DNA of 5,419 bases from DAOPYE01 sp035352715 (GTDB taxonomy: Bacteria; Acidobacteriota; Holophagae; Holophagales; Holophagaceae), in NCBI GenBank assembly GCA_035352715.1, contig DAOPYE010000130.1, positions 1 to 5,419 on the forward strand, read 5' to 3'. The first letter of the stretch is position 1. Each line of letters begins with the position of its first letter. Positions 1-5,419 of the stretch are shown piece by piece. The notes beneath the pieces were generated by a model. That model saw only the letters and a list, made by a program, of their open reading frames with translations, was not told where the DNA came from and did not search any database. The position numbers and the translations under genes were made by a program.

Positions 1-918
1 GTTGATGCGCTCGCTGCGCATGGGGTTGCGCTTGTAGGGCATGGCGCTGGAGCCGATCTGGTGTTTCTCGAAGGGCTCTTCCACCTCCTTCAGGTGCTGA
101 AGCAGGCGCAGATCGCACGCGAACTTCGAGGCACTGGCCGCGATGCCGGAAAGCACCTGGCCGATGCGGTCCTCCAGCTTGCGCGTGGCCGTCTGGCCGC
201 TGACCGGGATCGCCGGGAAGCCGACCTTTTCGCAGAAGCGCTGTTCCAGGGCCACGACCTGCTCGCCCTTCCCATCGAACAATTCCAGGAAGCTGGCCTG
301 GGTGCCCGTCGTGCCCTTGATGCCGCGCACCGGGGTGGTCGCGATCAGGTGGTTCAGGTCCTCCAGATCCAGCAGCAGATCCTGGATCCACAAGCTCGCC
401 CGCTTGCCCACGGTGGTGGGCTGGGCCGGCTGGAAGTGCGTGAACCCAAGGGTGGGCTGATCCTTCCAATCCTTGGCGAACTTCGCCAGTGCCTCGATCA
501 CGTCCTGCAGTCGCGAACGCAAGAGATTCAGGGCTTCCTGGCAGATGAGCAGATCGCCGTTGTCCGTGACGAAGCAGCTCGTGGCACCCAGGTGGATGAT
601 GGGCCGCGCGGTGGGCGCCTGCTCGCCCCAGGCGTGAATGGCGGCCATGACATCGTGGCGCAATTCGGATTCAAACCGGGCGATCGCCTGGAGATCCACC
701 GAGTCCTGCGTGGCCTTCAGCTCGTCGACCTGGGCCTGCGTCACCGGCAGTCCCAACTCCTGCTCGCTTTCCGCCAGCGCGATCCACAGGCGGCGCCAGA
801 CGCGCATCCGATAGAGCGGCGAAAGCAGGCGCACCATGGCCTTGCTGGCATAGCGCGAGGACAGCGGGTGTTCGAAGTGCTCCAGCTCGGGGAGATCGTG
901 GGGCGGAAGAATGGACAT
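1..918 (-). CDS. purB: Adenylosuccinate lyase, N-terminal 306 residues (3' end beyond window)
   Basis: Adenylosuccinate lyase works in the cytoplasm. It removes fumarate from SAICAR and from adenylosuccinate, serving both the IMP and AMP branches of purine synthesis. Reading the minus strand from the ATG at 918-916 gives an unbroken 306-codon frame running off the left edge. Visible hallmarks are RHDVMA (residues 87-92, with the His equivalent to human His86), IIHLGATSC (107-115), LGFTHFQPAQ (157-166, with general acid His161), KGTTGTQASF (201-210) and the fumarase/aspartase-superfamily signature GSSAMPYKRNPMRSER (289-304), whose first Ser is the catalytic base. The last block is of the animal ADSL type rather than the Bacillus 'MPHKRNP' type. 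Family members are about 450-485 residues, so roughly the last third is missing. A good ribosome site precedes the ATG. The gene is divergent from the cyclotransferase-like gene. The identification is secure; the paralogous argininosuccinate lyase and fumarase lack this motif set. Confidence 0.96.
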   Translation of the reverse strand, partial: MSILPPHDLPELEHFEHPLSSRYASKAMVRLLSPLYRMRVWRRLWIALAESEQELGLPVTQAQVDELKATQDSVDLQAIARFESELRHDVMAAIHAWGEQAPTARPIIHLGATSCFVTDNGDLLICQEALNLLRSRLQDVIEALAKFAKDWKDQPTLGFTHFQPAQPTTVGKRASLWIQDLLLDLEDLNHLIATTPVRGIKGTTGTQASFLELFDGKGEQVVALEQRFCEKVGFPAIPVSGQTATRKLEDRIGQVLSGIAASASKFACDLRLLQHLKEVEEPFEKHQIGSSAMPYKRNPMRSERIN

Positions 919-994
919 GGACTCACCTGGGCAGCCGCCAACGCGGGCTACTAGTTTCGCACAGCCGGAGCTTTCGGCGCGGTATCCTCCCCGC
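919..994. promoter_or_regulatory. Divergent intergenic region between purB and the cyclotransferase-like gene
   Basis: These 76 bases separate two divergently transcribed genes, so they should carry promoters for both. On the plus strand TATCCT (983-988) resembles a -10 box and ends six bases before the ATG of the downstream gene. No good -35 hexamer lies at 16-18 bases from it. On the purB side only the Shine-Dalgarno is clear, and no convincing sigma-70 hexamer pair was found. No PurR-like palindrome or purine riboswitch is recognisable. Confidence 0.4.
923..928 (-). promoter_or_regulatory. Ribosome binding site of purB
   Basis: AGGTGA on the minus strand ends four bases before the purB ATG (918-916). 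This supports that start over any upstream codon, and the homology to adenylosuccinate lyases begins soon after it. Confidence 0.75.
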
Positions 995-1417
995 ATGACG
1001 GAAGCAGACGGCATCTTTGTGTATGGAACCCTTCGCGAGGGCGGCTCGAACCACGCCTGGCTGAATCGCACCCACCCGGTCGGCGCGTGCCGCGCCACCG
1101 CTGCCGGCCGATTGTTCCATCTTCCCTTGGAGGGCTACCCCGCCATGGTGGCCGCGCTTTCAGAGAGCCGAGTGTACGGCGAGTTTGTCGGATACGAGGA
1201 CGACGGCGACCTGGATTCCGCCCTGGCAGATCTGGATGCCCTGGAGGGCGTCGAGGAAGGCCTCTTCGTGCGCCAGATCCTGCCGGTCCGCCTGGAGAGC
1301 GGGCAGGAATTCCATGCTTGGGTCTACCTCTTTCCGGAAGACCGGCTGCCGCGCCTGGAGCGGGAAGCGGTGGAACTGCCCGGCGGAGACTGGAGCCTCT
1401 ACCTGGCCGAGGGGTAA
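995..1417 (+). CDS. Gamma-glutamylcyclotransferase / AIG2-like family protein
   Basis: This 140-residue protein is of the GGCT-like fold (AIG2-like, YtfP/GGACT group). These are small cytosolic enzymes that release 5-oxoproline from gamma-glutamyl amino acids or gamma-glutamylamines. The diagnostic N-terminal glycine loop is IFVYGTLREGGSNH (residues 7-20). GYPAM (47-51) and VYGEFV (60-65) follow, then LDALEGVEEGLFVR (80-93), in which Glu84 is the best candidate for the catalytic acid/base. HAWVYLF (107-113) is the final beta strand. Length fits the family. The ATG at 995 is chosen because family homology starts almost at once. An in-frame ATG at 911 would overlap the purB start and add 28 residues with no family similarity. 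No Shine-Dalgarno precedes 995. The gene stands alone on the plus strand and ends six bases before the parS palindrome. The exact substrate cannot be read from the sequence. Confidence 0.87.
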   Translation: MTEADGIFVYGTLREGGSNHAWLNRTHPVGACRATAAGRLFHLPLEGYPAMVAALSESRVYGEFVGYEDDGDLDSALADLDALEGVEEGLFVRQILPVRLESGQEFHAWVYLFPEDRLPRLEREAVELPGGDWSLYLAEG

Positions 1418-1423
1418 GACAGA

Positions 1424-1451
1424 GGCGGCTGTTCCACGTGGAACAGCCGCC
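1424..1451. terminator. 28-base perfect palindrome between convergent genes, possible bidirectional terminator
   Basis: Bases 1424-1437 are exactly complementary to 1438-1451 (GGCGGCTGTTCCAC and its reverse complement). In RNA either strand could form a 12-base-pair GC-rich stem with an ACGT loop. The element begins six bases after the TAA of the cyclotransferase-like gene and lies 15 bases beyond the TAG of the deoxyhypusine synthase-like gene, the usual place for a shared terminator. There is no true U-run. The minus-strand side is followed by TCTGTCTT, which is only weakly T-rich, and the plus side has none. Factor-independent termination is therefore uncertain. The centre is a parS site, so DNA binding may be the primary role. 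Confidence 0.5.
1430..1445. other. parS: parS centromere-like site (ParB binding)
   Basis: TGTTCCACGTGGAACA is a perfect 16-base palindrome identical to the symmetrical form of the bacterial chromosomal parS consensus (TGTTNCACGTGNAACA). As known from Bacillus, Caulobacter and Pseudomonas, ParB binds this sequence, loads as a CTP-dependent clamp, spreads, and with ParA and SMC/condensin segregates the replication origin. It lies in a 49-base convergent gap, outside coding sequence, where spreading would not block a promoter directly. An exact 16-mer is expected about one time in a million by chance in a window this size, assuming equal base frequencies. parS sites cluster near oriC, consistent with gyrA nearby. 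No parA or parB gene is in the window. Confidence 0.9.
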
Positions 1452-1466
1452 CTGGACCATCTCTGA

Positions 1467-2465
1467 CTACCAGCCCAGCAGGTAGGCAAACACCAGAGGA
1501 GCCACGATGGTGGCGTCGCTTTCGATGATGAACTTGGGCGTGTTCACATCCAGTTTGCCCCAGGTGATCTTTTCGTTGGGCACGGCGCCCGAGTAGGAGC
1601 CGTAGCTGGTGGTGCTATCGCTGATCTGGCAGAAGTAGCCCCACAGGGGCGCTTCACGTTCCAGGTCCTGGTGCAGCATCGGCACCACGCAGATGGGGAA
1701 GTCGCCGGAAATGCCACCGGCGATCTGGAACATGCCCAGGGGCGCATCCGCCGTGGTCTTGGAGTAGTACTCCGCCAGCCAGGTCATGTACTCGATGCCG
1801 GTGCGGACCGTGTGGACATTCTTCACATCGCCGCGGATCACGGCGGCGGCGAACATGTTGCCCAGCGTGCTGTCCTCCCAACCGGGAACCACGATGGGCA
1901 CGTTCTTTTCAAGGGCCGCGAGCATCCAGGAATGCTTGGGATCGATCTGGAAGTGCTGCTCCAGCACGCCGGATTTCAGAAGCTGCTGGAAGAACTCGTG
2001 GGGGAAGTAGGACTCTCCCGCCTGGTCCGCCTTCATCCAGACATCCAGCATCGCCTTTTCAATGCGACGCATGGCCTCCATTTCGGGAATGCAGGTGTCC
2101 GTCACGCGGTTCATGTGGCGGTTCAGCAGGGCCTTTTCGTCCTCGGGCGTCAGATCCCGGTAGTGGGGCACCCGCTCGTAGAAGTCATGGGCCACCAGGT
2201 TGAAGATGTCCTCTTCCAGATTCGCGCCGGTGCAGGTGATCAGGTGGACCTTGTCCTGCCGGATCATCTCCGCCAGGGAAAGGCCCAGCTCCGCGGTGCT
2301 CATGGCGCCGCCCATGGTCAGCATCATCCGGCCGCCTTTTTCGAGGTAGACCCGATAGGCCTCTGCCGCATCAATCAGGGCGGCGGCGTTGAAGTGCCGG
2401 TAGTGGTGTTTGATGAACTGACCCACCGGCCCAAGGGCCGGGGCGGATTTGCAGGCGCAGGACAT
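1467..2465 (-). CDS. Deoxyhypusine synthase-like protein (probable NAD-dependent aminobutyltransferase of polyamine metabolism)
   Basis: The 332-residue product aligns along its length with deoxyhypusine synthase, an NAD-dependent enzyme that moves the aminobutyl group of spermidine to a lysine of eIF5A. Visible features are the nucleotide-binding segment around GGAMSTAELG (52-61), TGANLEED (79-86, matching TAGGVEED of the eukaryotic enzyme), and the C-terminal SGAVPNEKITWGKLD block (292-306). In that block Lys304 matches the catalytic lysine, human Lys329, and Glu298 and Trp302 are kept. Two aspartates of the eukaryotic motif FDGSDSGA are tyrosines here (288 and 291). Bacteria lack eIF5A, so a free polyamine acceptor, as in homospermidine-type synthesis, is more likely; that is inference. 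The ATG at 2465 has a strong Shine-Dalgarno. A TTG 15 bases upstream is in frame but next to that site. It is the last gene of the gyrA-side series. Confidence 0.9.
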   Translation of the reverse strand: MSCACKSAPALGPVGQFIKHHYRHFNAAALIDAAEAYRVYLEKGGRMMLTMGGAMSTAELGLSLAEMIRQDKVHLITCTGANLEEDIFNLVAHDFYERVPHYRDLTPEDEKALLNRHMNRVTDTCIPEMEAMRRIEKAMLDVWMKADQAGESYFPHEFFQQLLKSGVLEQHFQIDPKHSWMLAALEKNVPIVVPGWEDSTLGNMFAAAVIRGDVKNVHTVRTGIEYMTWLAEYYSKTTADAPLGMFQIAGGISGDFPICVVPMLHQDLEREAPLWGYFCQISDSTTSYGSYSGAVPNEKITWGKLDVNTPKFIIESDATIVAPLVFAYLLGW

Positions 2466-2470
2466 GGCAT

Positions 2471-2477
2471 CCCCCTT
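2471..2477 (-). promoter_or_regulatory. Ribosome binding site that fixes the deoxyhypusine synthase-like start
   Basis: AAGGGGG on the minus strand is followed by a five-base spacer and then the ATG at 2465-2463. Because it lies immediately downstream of the in-frame TTG at 2480-2478, it argues for initiation at the ATG and against the five-residue-longer form. Confidence 0.7.
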
Positions 2478-2517
2478 CAAAGACAGGTTTTCATTGTGGA
2501 AAGGCCAGGGGCAGGAT

Positions 2518-3513
2518 TCAACCGAGCAGTTCTCGCACGGCTTCCCACATCTGGTTCATATCTAGGTTTTCCATGCAGGGATGGCCTTCGACCGAACAGC
2601 TCCAGGCCATGCACTCCAGACACGACAACCCTTCCAGGCGGATCGTGCGCACCTTGGGGCCCCAGGGCGCCGAGTGTCGAGGCCGGGTCGGGCCAAACAC
2701 ACCCAGCGTCGGTATGCCCGAAGCGCCCGCGATGTGGGCCAGCCCGGAATCCACGCCGACCATGGCCCTCGCGCCCGCGATCCAGGCGGCCGAATAGGCG
2801 AGCCCCCCCTGTCCGCTCCGATCGATCGCCGTCGGCAGGCCCTCGCAGATGGCGTGGGCCAGGACCTGATCATCCCCCTTCCCGCCGAGGATCACGACCT
2901 TGAGACCGCAGGCCTCCAGGCGACGTCCCAATTCGATGAAGGTGCGCACCGGCAGTCGCTTGTTGTGGGCGTTCGCGCCCGGACCCAGGGCGACGTAATC
3001 CTTCAAGCCCAACTGCTGACGCTCTTCCGCGACCTGATCCAGAGCAGCCTTTCGTGGGCGAAACGGCGTAAACGGAGCTTCGGGAAACTCGGGAAAGGCC
3101 TTGCGCACCACCGAGGCGTAGCGCTCGACAAAGGGCGTGTCCTGGGCATAGAAGCGCTCGCTGTGGGTGTAGAACAACCACCCGCCCCCATCGGCGCACC
3201 CCAAACGCAGCGGCACACGGGCCAGCCAAGCGGCGATGGCGGGGCGCAGGCTTTTGGGGAAATTGACGACAGCCCTTGGTCGGTGGCTCCGCAACAGCTT
3301 GGCCGCTTCGAAGGGGCTGTACTTGCGCCCTGGATCTGCGACGCAGGCCGCGTAATCCGAGGATCCTTCCACCAGATCCAGGATCCAGGCGGGACCCCAG
3401 GCGATCAGCGGAACACCGGACGCCCGCAGGGGCGCGATGGCCGCGTGGATCATCATGGCGTCGCCAAAGAACCTGGGAAAGCGGATCCAGATGGCTTGTT
3501 CAGGCACGTTCAC
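2518..3513 (-). CDS. Glycosyltransferase family 9 protein (lipopolysaccharide heptosyltransferase-like)
   Basis: This 331-residue GT-B enzyme of family GT9 resembles WaaC/WaaF heptosyltransferases, which add ADP-activated heptose to the LPS inner core at the cytoplasmic face of the inner membrane. The N-terminal strand-loop IRFPRFFGD (10-18) matches the family's 'R.sslGD', with Asp18 at the catalytic position. LGPGANAHNKRLP begins the nucleotide-binding half. VGVDSGLAHIAGASGIPT (252-269) with FGPTRP (273-278) is the characteristic donor-sugar motif, and Asp255 matches the conserved donor-binding Asp. A C-terminal cysteine set (298, 301, 306, 313, the last followed by Met) is typical of the subgroup. 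Length is normal, and there is no signal peptide or membrane segment. Start is GTG at 3513, chosen for its Shine-Dalgarno. It sits 62 bases after gyrA and 52 before the next gene. Donor and acceptor cannot be assigned, because no other LPS gene is adjacent. Confidence 0.92.
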   Translation of the reverse strand: MNVPEQAIWIRFPRFFGDAMMIHAAIAPLRASGVPLIAWGPAWILDLVEGSSDYAACVADPGRKYSPFEAAKLLRSHRPRAVVNFPKSLRPAIAAWLARVPLRLGCADGGGWLFYTHSERFYAQDTPFVERYASVVRKAFPEFPEAPFTPFRPRKAALDQVAEERQQLGLKDYVALGPGANAHNKRLPVRTFIELGRRLEACGLKVVILGGKGDDQVLAHAICEGLPTAIDRSGQGGLAYSAAWIAGARAMVGVDSGLAHIAGASGIPTLGVFGPTRPRHSAPWGPKVRTIRLEGLSCLECMAWSCSVEGHPCMENLDMNQMWEAVRELLG

Positions 3514-3517
3514 GATT

Positions 3518-3524
3518 TCACCTT
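3518..3524 (-). promoter_or_regulatory. Ribosome binding site selecting a GTG start for the glycosyltransferase
   Basis: AAGGTGA on the minus strand leaves four bases before the GTG at 3513-3511 (five if counted from AAGGTG). The second in-frame GTG, two codons later, is spaced less well. No ATG is available until residue 20, which would remove the conserved R..xxGD loop, so the GTG is well supported. Confidence 0.7.
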
Positions 3525-3535
3525 CGAGGTGCTAC

Positions 3536-3570
3536 AGGCGGCGTCCGGGAATCTTCCCCAGACGCCGCCT
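3536..3570 (-). terminator. GC-rich hairpin directly after gyrA
   Basis: Bases 3536-3545 (AGGCGGCGTC) pair perfectly with 3561-3570, a ten-base-pair stem. The 15-base loop contains a further GGGA/TCCC pairing. The stem starts five bases after the gyrA TAG and ends about a dozen bases before the ribosome site of the glycosyltransferase gene. No U-run follows on the minus strand, so it may be a weak or Rho-assisted terminator, an attenuator, or a stabilising 3' end for gyrA mRNA. Its position makes a structural role credible, but its activity cannot be judged from sequence. Confidence 0.5.
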
Positions 3571-3575
3571 TGGCG

Positions 3576-5419
3576 CTATTCCAATCCCAGGGAAGGCTGC
3601 TGGCCGGTCTCGTCAGGCCCGGGCTCGGCGGTCTGAGCCTCTCCCACCAGATCGAGATCCTCTTCCTCTTCTTCCAGGGCCTGGGCAGAGGCGTCGATCA
3701 TGGCAAGACCCACGACGCGATCCTCCTCCGAAGGCAGGTTGAGCAGGCGGACGCCCTGGGCCGCTCGGCCCGTCTTCCTCACTTCGTCGATGGCGAAACG
3801 GATGACCATGCCTTCCTGGCTGATGAGCAGGCACCCTTCTCCGGGTTTCACCATAACGGAACCCACCACTTGGCCGTTGCGGACACCGGCGCGGATGTTG
3901 ATCACGCCCGAGCCGCCTCGTCCCTGCAGGCGGTAATCCTGCAGCAGGCTGCGCTTGCCGTAGCCCTTTTCGGTGACGGTCAGCAACATGCCGTGCTCGG
4001 CCGTGCTCTCGTCCGCCTCTTCGCCCTCGGGCAGATCCGGCAGGGGATCCGCGACTTCGAAGCCGACGATGCGATCCCCGGTGGACAGGCGCATGCCGCG
4101 CACGCCCGTGGCCACGCGTCCCATGGCTCGGACATCCTCTTCTTGGAAGCGGATGGCCTTGCCCTGCGCGCTGATGAGGATGATCTGCTGGACGCCCCTG
4201 GACACGCGCACAGCCACCAAGCTATCGCCATCATCGATGTTCAAGGCGATCAGGCCGTTGGAGCGGATGTTGCCGTAGGCGCTCAGGCTGGTCTTCTTCA
4301 CGGTGCCATGGCTGGTCGCAAAGAAGAGGTAGTGGTCCTCGGGGAAATCGCGCAGCGCCATGAGGGTGACGACCTTCTCATCGTCCTTGAGGCTGACCAG
4401 GTTCTTGATGTGCTTGCCTCGGTTGGCCGCGCCGCTTTCCGGAATATCGTAGACCTTGATGGCATAGACATAGCCGTGGTCCGTAAAGACCAGCAGCGTG
4501 TCGTGGGCCTTGGTCAGGAAGAGCTTCTCGACGAAATCCTCGTCCTTGGTCTTCATGCCCAGTTTGCCCTTGCCGCCGCGCTTCTGGCGGCGATAAGCAG
4601 CCAGTTCCGTGCGCTTGATGTAGCCCGCCTTGGACATGGTGACGACCATGGGATCGTCTGCGACCACGTCTTCCATGCGGATTTCACCGGAGAACGCGAC
4701 GATCTCCGTGCGGCGCGCGTCGCCGAACTGCTCGTTGATAGCTTGCAGCTCGCCCTTGATTACGGACATCAGCAGGTTATCGTCCGCGAGGATGCTCTTC
4801 AGGTAGGCGATGGTCTTCTCCACATCGGCCAGCTCTTCGAGAATCTTTTCGCGCTCCAGGCCCGTCAGGCGCTGCAGGCGCATATCCAGAATCGCCTGGG
4901 CCTGGCGATCCGAAAGGGCCAGGGTCGGATCCTTCTTCAGCGCCGCCGCCGTGGCGAAATCGCCCGCCATGAGGCCTGCCTTGGCCTCTTCGGGGTTCTT
5001 GGCGGCACGAATCAGCTTGATGACGGCATCCAGCCAATCCAGGGCGATCTTCAGGCCCAGCAGGATGTGATGGCGCTCCTCGGCCTTGCGAAGCTGGAAG
5101 AGCGTGCGGCGGGTGACCACCTCGCGGCGGAAGCCGATGAATTCCTGAAGGATTTCCTTCAGCGAGCAGATCCGGGGGCGACCATTCACGATGCAGAGCA
5201 TGGTGATGCCGAAGCTGCTCTGGAGCTGGGTCTGGTGCAGCAGCTGGTTCAGCACGATATCGGTGGGTTCGTTCTTCTTGATCTCGACCACCAGCCGGAT
5301 GCCTTCGCGGTCCGACTCGTCCCGAAGATCGGCGATCCCTTCGATGCGTTTCTCATGCACCAGCTCGGCGATCTTTTCGGTGAGGGTGGCCTTGTTCACC
5401 TGGTAGGGCAGCTCCGTGA
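3576..5419 (-). CDS. gyrA: DNA gyrase subunit A, C-terminal 613 residues (5' end beyond window)
   Basis: GyrA is the breakage-reunion subunit of DNA gyrase (A2B2), which introduces negative supercoils using ATP. The frame is open to the right edge: codons for TELPYQ precede the GTG at 5399, which is an internal Val of the conserved TELPYQVNKA motif, not a start. By comparison with E. coli GyrA about 265 N-terminal residues are missing, including the catalytic Tyr and the quinolone-resistance region. Visible parts are the tower/coiled-coil region (RREVVTRRT, QAQAILDMRLQRLTGLE), then the GyrA box QKRGGKG (4566-4586), which separates GyrA from ParC and is needed to wrap DNA. Beta-pinwheel repeats follow (for example GYVYAIKVYDIPE and GKAIRFQEEDVRAMGR), then a 40-residue acidic tail with EEEEEDLDL. 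The stop is TAG at 3576-3578. The expected full length of about 880 residues is normal. No frameshift or insertion is seen. Confidence 0.97.
   Translation of the reverse strand, partial: TELPYQVNKATLTEKIAELVHEKRIEGIADLRDESDREGIRLVVEIKKNEPTDIVLNQLLHQTQLQSSFGITMLCIVNGRPRICSLKEILQEFIGFRREVVTRRTLFQLRKAEERHHILLGLKIALDWLDAVIKLIRAAKNPEEAKAGLMAGDFATAAALKKDPTLALSDRQAQAILDMRLQRLTGLEREKILEELADVEKTIAYLKSILADDNLLMSVIKGELQAINEQFGDARRTEIVAFSGEIRMEDVVADDPMVVTMSKAGYIKRTELAAYRRQKRGGKGKLGMKTKDEDFVEKLFLTKAHDTLLVFTDHGYVYAIKVYDIPESGAANRGKHIKNLVSLKDDEKVVTLMALRDFPEDHYLFFATSHGTVKKTSLSAYGNIRSNGLIALNIDDGDSLVAVRVSRGVQQIILISAQGKAIRFQEEDVRAMGRVATGVRGMRLSTGDRIVGFEVADPLPDLPEGEEADESTAEHGMLLTVTEKGYGKRSLLQDYRLQGRGGSGVINIRAGVRNGQVVGSVMVKPGEGCLLISQEGMVIRFAIDEVRKTGRAAQGVRLLNLPSEEDRVVGLAMIDASAQALEEEEEDLDLVGEAQTAEPGPDETGQQPSLGLE

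Noticed and set aside
61..954. A 297-codon plus-strand open frame opposite purB
   Set aside because: It lies antisense to a frame with unmistakable adenylosuccinate lyase motifs, its product resembles nothing and is rich in Arg, Gln and Gly as expected from an antisense frame in GC-rich DNA.
2477..2494. Five-codon minus-strand frame (MKTCL) in the leader of the deoxyhypusine synthase-like gene, a possible leader peptide
   Set aside because: It has no ribosome site, no run of a regulatory amino acid and no alternative hairpins around it, so chance is the simpler explanation.
1671..2903. A 410-codon plus-strand open frame spanning the antisense of two genes
   Set aside because: It crosses the boundary between the deoxyhypusine synthase-like and glycosyltransferase genes, has low-complexity Arg/Pro/Ser composition near its end and no recognisable domain; it is a shadow of GC-rich codon use.
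2581..3636. A 351-codon plus-strand open frame opposite the glycosyltransferase gene
   Set aside because: It is longer than the real gene, but the minus-strand product has all the GT9 motifs, a ribosome site and family length, whereas this one has none.
3906..3926. Second GyrA-box-like sequence QGRGGSG late in GyrA
   Set aside because: A GRGGxG turn before the VINI strand is a common pinwheel-blade feature of GyrA proteins; the true box is QKRGGKG at 4566-4586.
5397..5399. GTG as a possible start of a shortened gyrA
   Set aside because: The codon is the Val inside the conserved TELPYQVNKA motif and the frame continues upstream to the window edge, so the gene is simply cut by the window.

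Overview
The window reads as core chromosome from a GC-rich Gram-negative-type bacterium. GC is roughly 60% or higher by eye. The phylum cannot be settled from five genes. The hints are a family 9 (heptosyltransferase-like) glycosyltransferase, which suggests LPS or a similar surface glycan; an adenylosuccinate lyase of the animal-like 'MPYKRNPMRSER' type; and a bacterial deoxyhypusine synthase homologue. There is no transposase, integrase, phage gene, CRISPR array, tRNA or rRNA, and no sign of recent transfer.

Layout from left to right: (1) 1-918, minus strand, the N-terminal 306 codons of purB, cut by the left edge. (2) A 76-base divergent gap, then a small gamma-glutamylcyclotransferase/AIG2-like gene on the plus strand (995-1417), with no Shine-Dalgarno and possibly leaderless. 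(3) A 49-base convergent gap holding a 28-base perfect palindrome, whose central 16 bases, TGTTCCACGTGGAACA, are an exact canonical parS (ParB-binding) site. (4) A minus-strand series read right to left: gyrA (5' end beyond the right edge), a GT9 glycosyltransferase, and a deoxyhypusine synthase-like gene. The gaps are 62 and 52 bases, so read-through is plausible, although a GC-rich hairpin follows the gyrA stop.

The genes do not form one pathway: they cover purine synthesis, DNA topology, surface glycan assembly and probable polyamine metabolism. The most informative non-coding element is the parS site. Together with gyrA about 2 kb away, it suggests the window lies in the origin-proximal chromosome segregation region, since parS sites cluster near oriC and gyrA is often there too. 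No wholly new multi-gene system is visible. The points that deserve a second look are the parS/hairpin overlap, the active-site changes in the deoxyhypusine synthase homologue, and the animal-like PurB.
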